Origin: Flavobacteriaceae bacterium UBA3440
GTDB lineage: Bacteria; Bacteroidota; Bacteroidia; Flavobacteriales; Flavobacteriaceae
Direction of reading: 5' to 3'
DNA length: 8,713 nt
Assembly (NCBI GenBank): GCA_002378585.1
Contig: DFSJ01000119.1
Location: 2,529 to 11,241, forward strand
Each line of letters begins with the position of its first letter. The first letter of the stretch is position 1. The position numbers were made by a program, and so were the translations under genes. This document shows positions 7,743 to 8,713 of this stretch, piece by piece. Under the pieces are notes generated by a model, which was given only the letters and a program-made list of their open reading frames with translations, did not search any database and had not been told where the DNA came from.

Positions 7743-8198
7743 ATGAAACTACAAGCATTAGCCCCTTCGGTCACGGGAATTTTGGCCGAAAAAATAGCCT
7801 TAAACGAAAAATTGCAAAAGATTTGTGATTTGTTGCGCCAGGAAGTAGACCACTACGATTGGGTCGGTTTTTATTTCCACAGCAACACGGAGCGCGTACT
7901 GGAACTAGGCCCCTATTCAGGCACTCCTACAGAACACACCCGCATCCCGTTTGGAAAGGGTATTTGCGGTCAAGTGGCCCTAAGCGACAAAAATTTTGTA
8001 GTGCCCGACGTGAGCGCACAAGACAACTATATCGCTTGCAGCCTGAGTGTTCGCTCAGAAATTGTTGTGCCTCTATTTAAAAACAACAAAAATATCGGGC
8101 AGATAGACATTGACTCCAGCCAGCTCGATCCATTTACCGAGGAGGATGAACGATTTTTAGAATTTGTTTGCGAAAGCATTGCCCCTTGGATCGAATAA
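7743..8198 (+). CDS. GAF-domain protein, probable free methionine-(R)-sulfoxide reductase
   Basis: Proteins of this type (fRMsr, MsrC, E. coli YebR) reduce free methionine-(R)-sulfoxide in the cytoplasm with thioredoxin as electron donor. The 151-aa product is a single GAF domain of the usual length. Family motifs include DWVGFYF (39-45), ELGPYSG (54-60), RIPFGKGICG (67-76), VVPDV (86-90), NYIACS (95-100), SEIVVPL (105-111) and GQIDIDS (119-125). Cys75 and Cys99 match E. coli Cys94 and Cys118. The third conserved position, E. coli Cys84 in KIACVRIP, is His65 here (EHTRIP), so the enzyme keeps two of the three redox cysteines. A non-enzymatic small-molecule sensor is the alternative. It lies between the groEL terminator and purH, with 36 nt before purH, and may be transcribed with purH. 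Confidence 0.85.
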   Translation: MKLQALAPSVTGILAEKIALNEKLQKICDLLRQEVDHYDWVGFYFHSNTERVLELGPYSGTPTEHTRIPFGKGICGQVALSDKNFVVPDVSAQDNYIACSLSVRSEIVVPLFKNNKNIGQIDIDSSQLDPFTEEDERFLEFVCESIAPWIE

Positions 8199-8204
8199 TT
8201 CTTG

Positions 8205-8212
8205 TAATTTTA
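8205..8212 (+). promoter_or_regulatory. Weak candidate -7 element before purH
   Basis: TAATTTTA (8205-8212) matches the TAnnTTTG consensus except for the last base and lies 22 nt before the purH ATG. TTG at 8179-8181 is 23 nt upstream, at the far end of the allowed range. Readthrough from the GAF gene is an equally good explanation for purH transcription. Confidence 0.25.
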
Positions 8213-8234
8213 CCCTTTATTTCAACCCCATCTT

Positions 8235-8713
8235 ATGTCTACCATCAAAACTGCCCAAGGGGCACTGATTTCTGTTTTTCACAAAGACGGACTCGAACCA
8301 ATTGTACGTGAATTACATAAAAACGGCGTGGTCTTATACTCCACCGGAGGAACAGAAACCTTTATCAAAGAATTGGGCATACCGGTAGTTCCTGTGGAAG
8401 ACTTGACCCACTATCCATCTATATTAGGCGGGCGGGTAAAAACACTACACCCCAAAGTATTTGGAGGTATTCTTAACCGAAGAAACCTGGCTGAGGATCA
8501 GACCCAAATGGCTGAATTTGACATACCACAAATCGATATCGTGATCGTCGATTTATATCCTTTTGAAAAAACTGTAGCTTCAGGAGGAACCCCTCAAGAA
8601 ATTATTGAAAAAATAGACATCGGTGGTATTTCTCTGATCCGTGCTGCCGCAAAAAACTTCCAAGATGTGCTCTGTGTCGCTGACCGAGCGGATTATCCAG
8701 CGGTGTTGGAAGT
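8235..8713 (+). CDS. purH: Bifunctional purine biosynthesis protein PurH, N-terminal IMP cyclohydrolase part, cut by window edge
   Basis: PurH carries out the last two steps of de novo IMP synthesis: AICAR formylation (C-terminal domain, outside the window) and FAICAR ring closure by IMP cyclohydrolase (N-terminal domain, seen here). From ATG 8235 there are 159 codons plus two bases, open to the right edge. The MGS-like fold shows KTAQGALISVFHKDGLEPIV, then LYSTGGT (33-39), YPSILGGRVKTLHPKVFGGI, IVIVDLYPFEKTV and the substrate-site segment EKIDIGGISLIRAAAKN. The Phe in PKVFGGIL replaces the His of many proteobacterial PurH proteins; I know this variant from Bacteroidota. No Shine-Dalgarno sequence precedes the ATG. 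Confidence 0.97.
   Translation, partial: MSTIKTAQGALISVFHKDGLEPIVRELHKNGVVLYSTGGTETFIKELGIPVVPVEDLTHYPSILGGRVKTLHPKVFGGILNRRNLAEDQTQMAEFDIPQIDIVIVDLYPFEKTVASGGTPQEIIEKIDIGGISLIRAAAKNFQDVLCVADRADYPAVLE

Noticed and set aside
7859..8080. 73-codon second-frame open frame inside the GAF gene
   Set aside because: It is a frame-shifted shadow of the GAF domain, which is intact in its own frame.

Overview
The window is an ordinary-looking stretch of a Bacteroidota chromosome. Protein content and gene style suggest Cytophagales-type or related bacteria, but the lineage below phylum is an inference. Four things point to Bacteroidota: TAnnTTTG-type -7 promoter elements before several genes, no clear Shine-Dalgarno sequence at any start, a Bacteroidota-style LptE lipoprotein, and the gene order miaB / sigma-54 activator / lptE / TPR-like protein / secG / groES-groEL. 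Nothing indicates recent transfer: there is no transposase, integrase, tRNA, CRISPR array or direct-repeat boundary.

Layout. Positions 1-995 (minus strand) carry the first 331 codons of topA, DNA topoisomerase I, cut by the left window edge. A 156-bp divergent promoter region (996-1151) separates it from a plus-strand operon: miaB (tRNA A37 methylthiotransferase, 1152-2594), a sigma-54 activator without a receiver domain (2591-3940, overlapping miaB by ATGA), lptE (3942-4448), an unrecognised protein with a TPR-like C-terminus (4453-5220) and secG (5226-5606). Junctions are -4 to +5 nt, so the five genes are almost certainly co-transcribed. A strong intrinsic terminator (5633-5663) ends the unit. 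groES (5745-6023) and groEL (6043-7671) follow as their own operon, closed by a second intrinsic terminator (7691-7725). A small GAF-domain protein of the free methionine-(R)-sulfoxide reductase type (7743-8198) and the 5' part of purH (8235 to the right edge) complete the window.

How the genes work together. The first operon mixes tRNA modification, transcription control, outer-membrane LPS assembly (LptE) and protein export (SecG). Together with GroESL this is a house-keeping and envelope-biogenesis neighbourhood. The least explained parts are the orphan sigma-54 activator, the uncharacterised protein between lptE and secG, and the groES promoter region. That region lacks a good TAnnTTTG box but has a partial sigma-54-like -24/-12 element. 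I see no clear new multi-gene system; the findings are modest leads.
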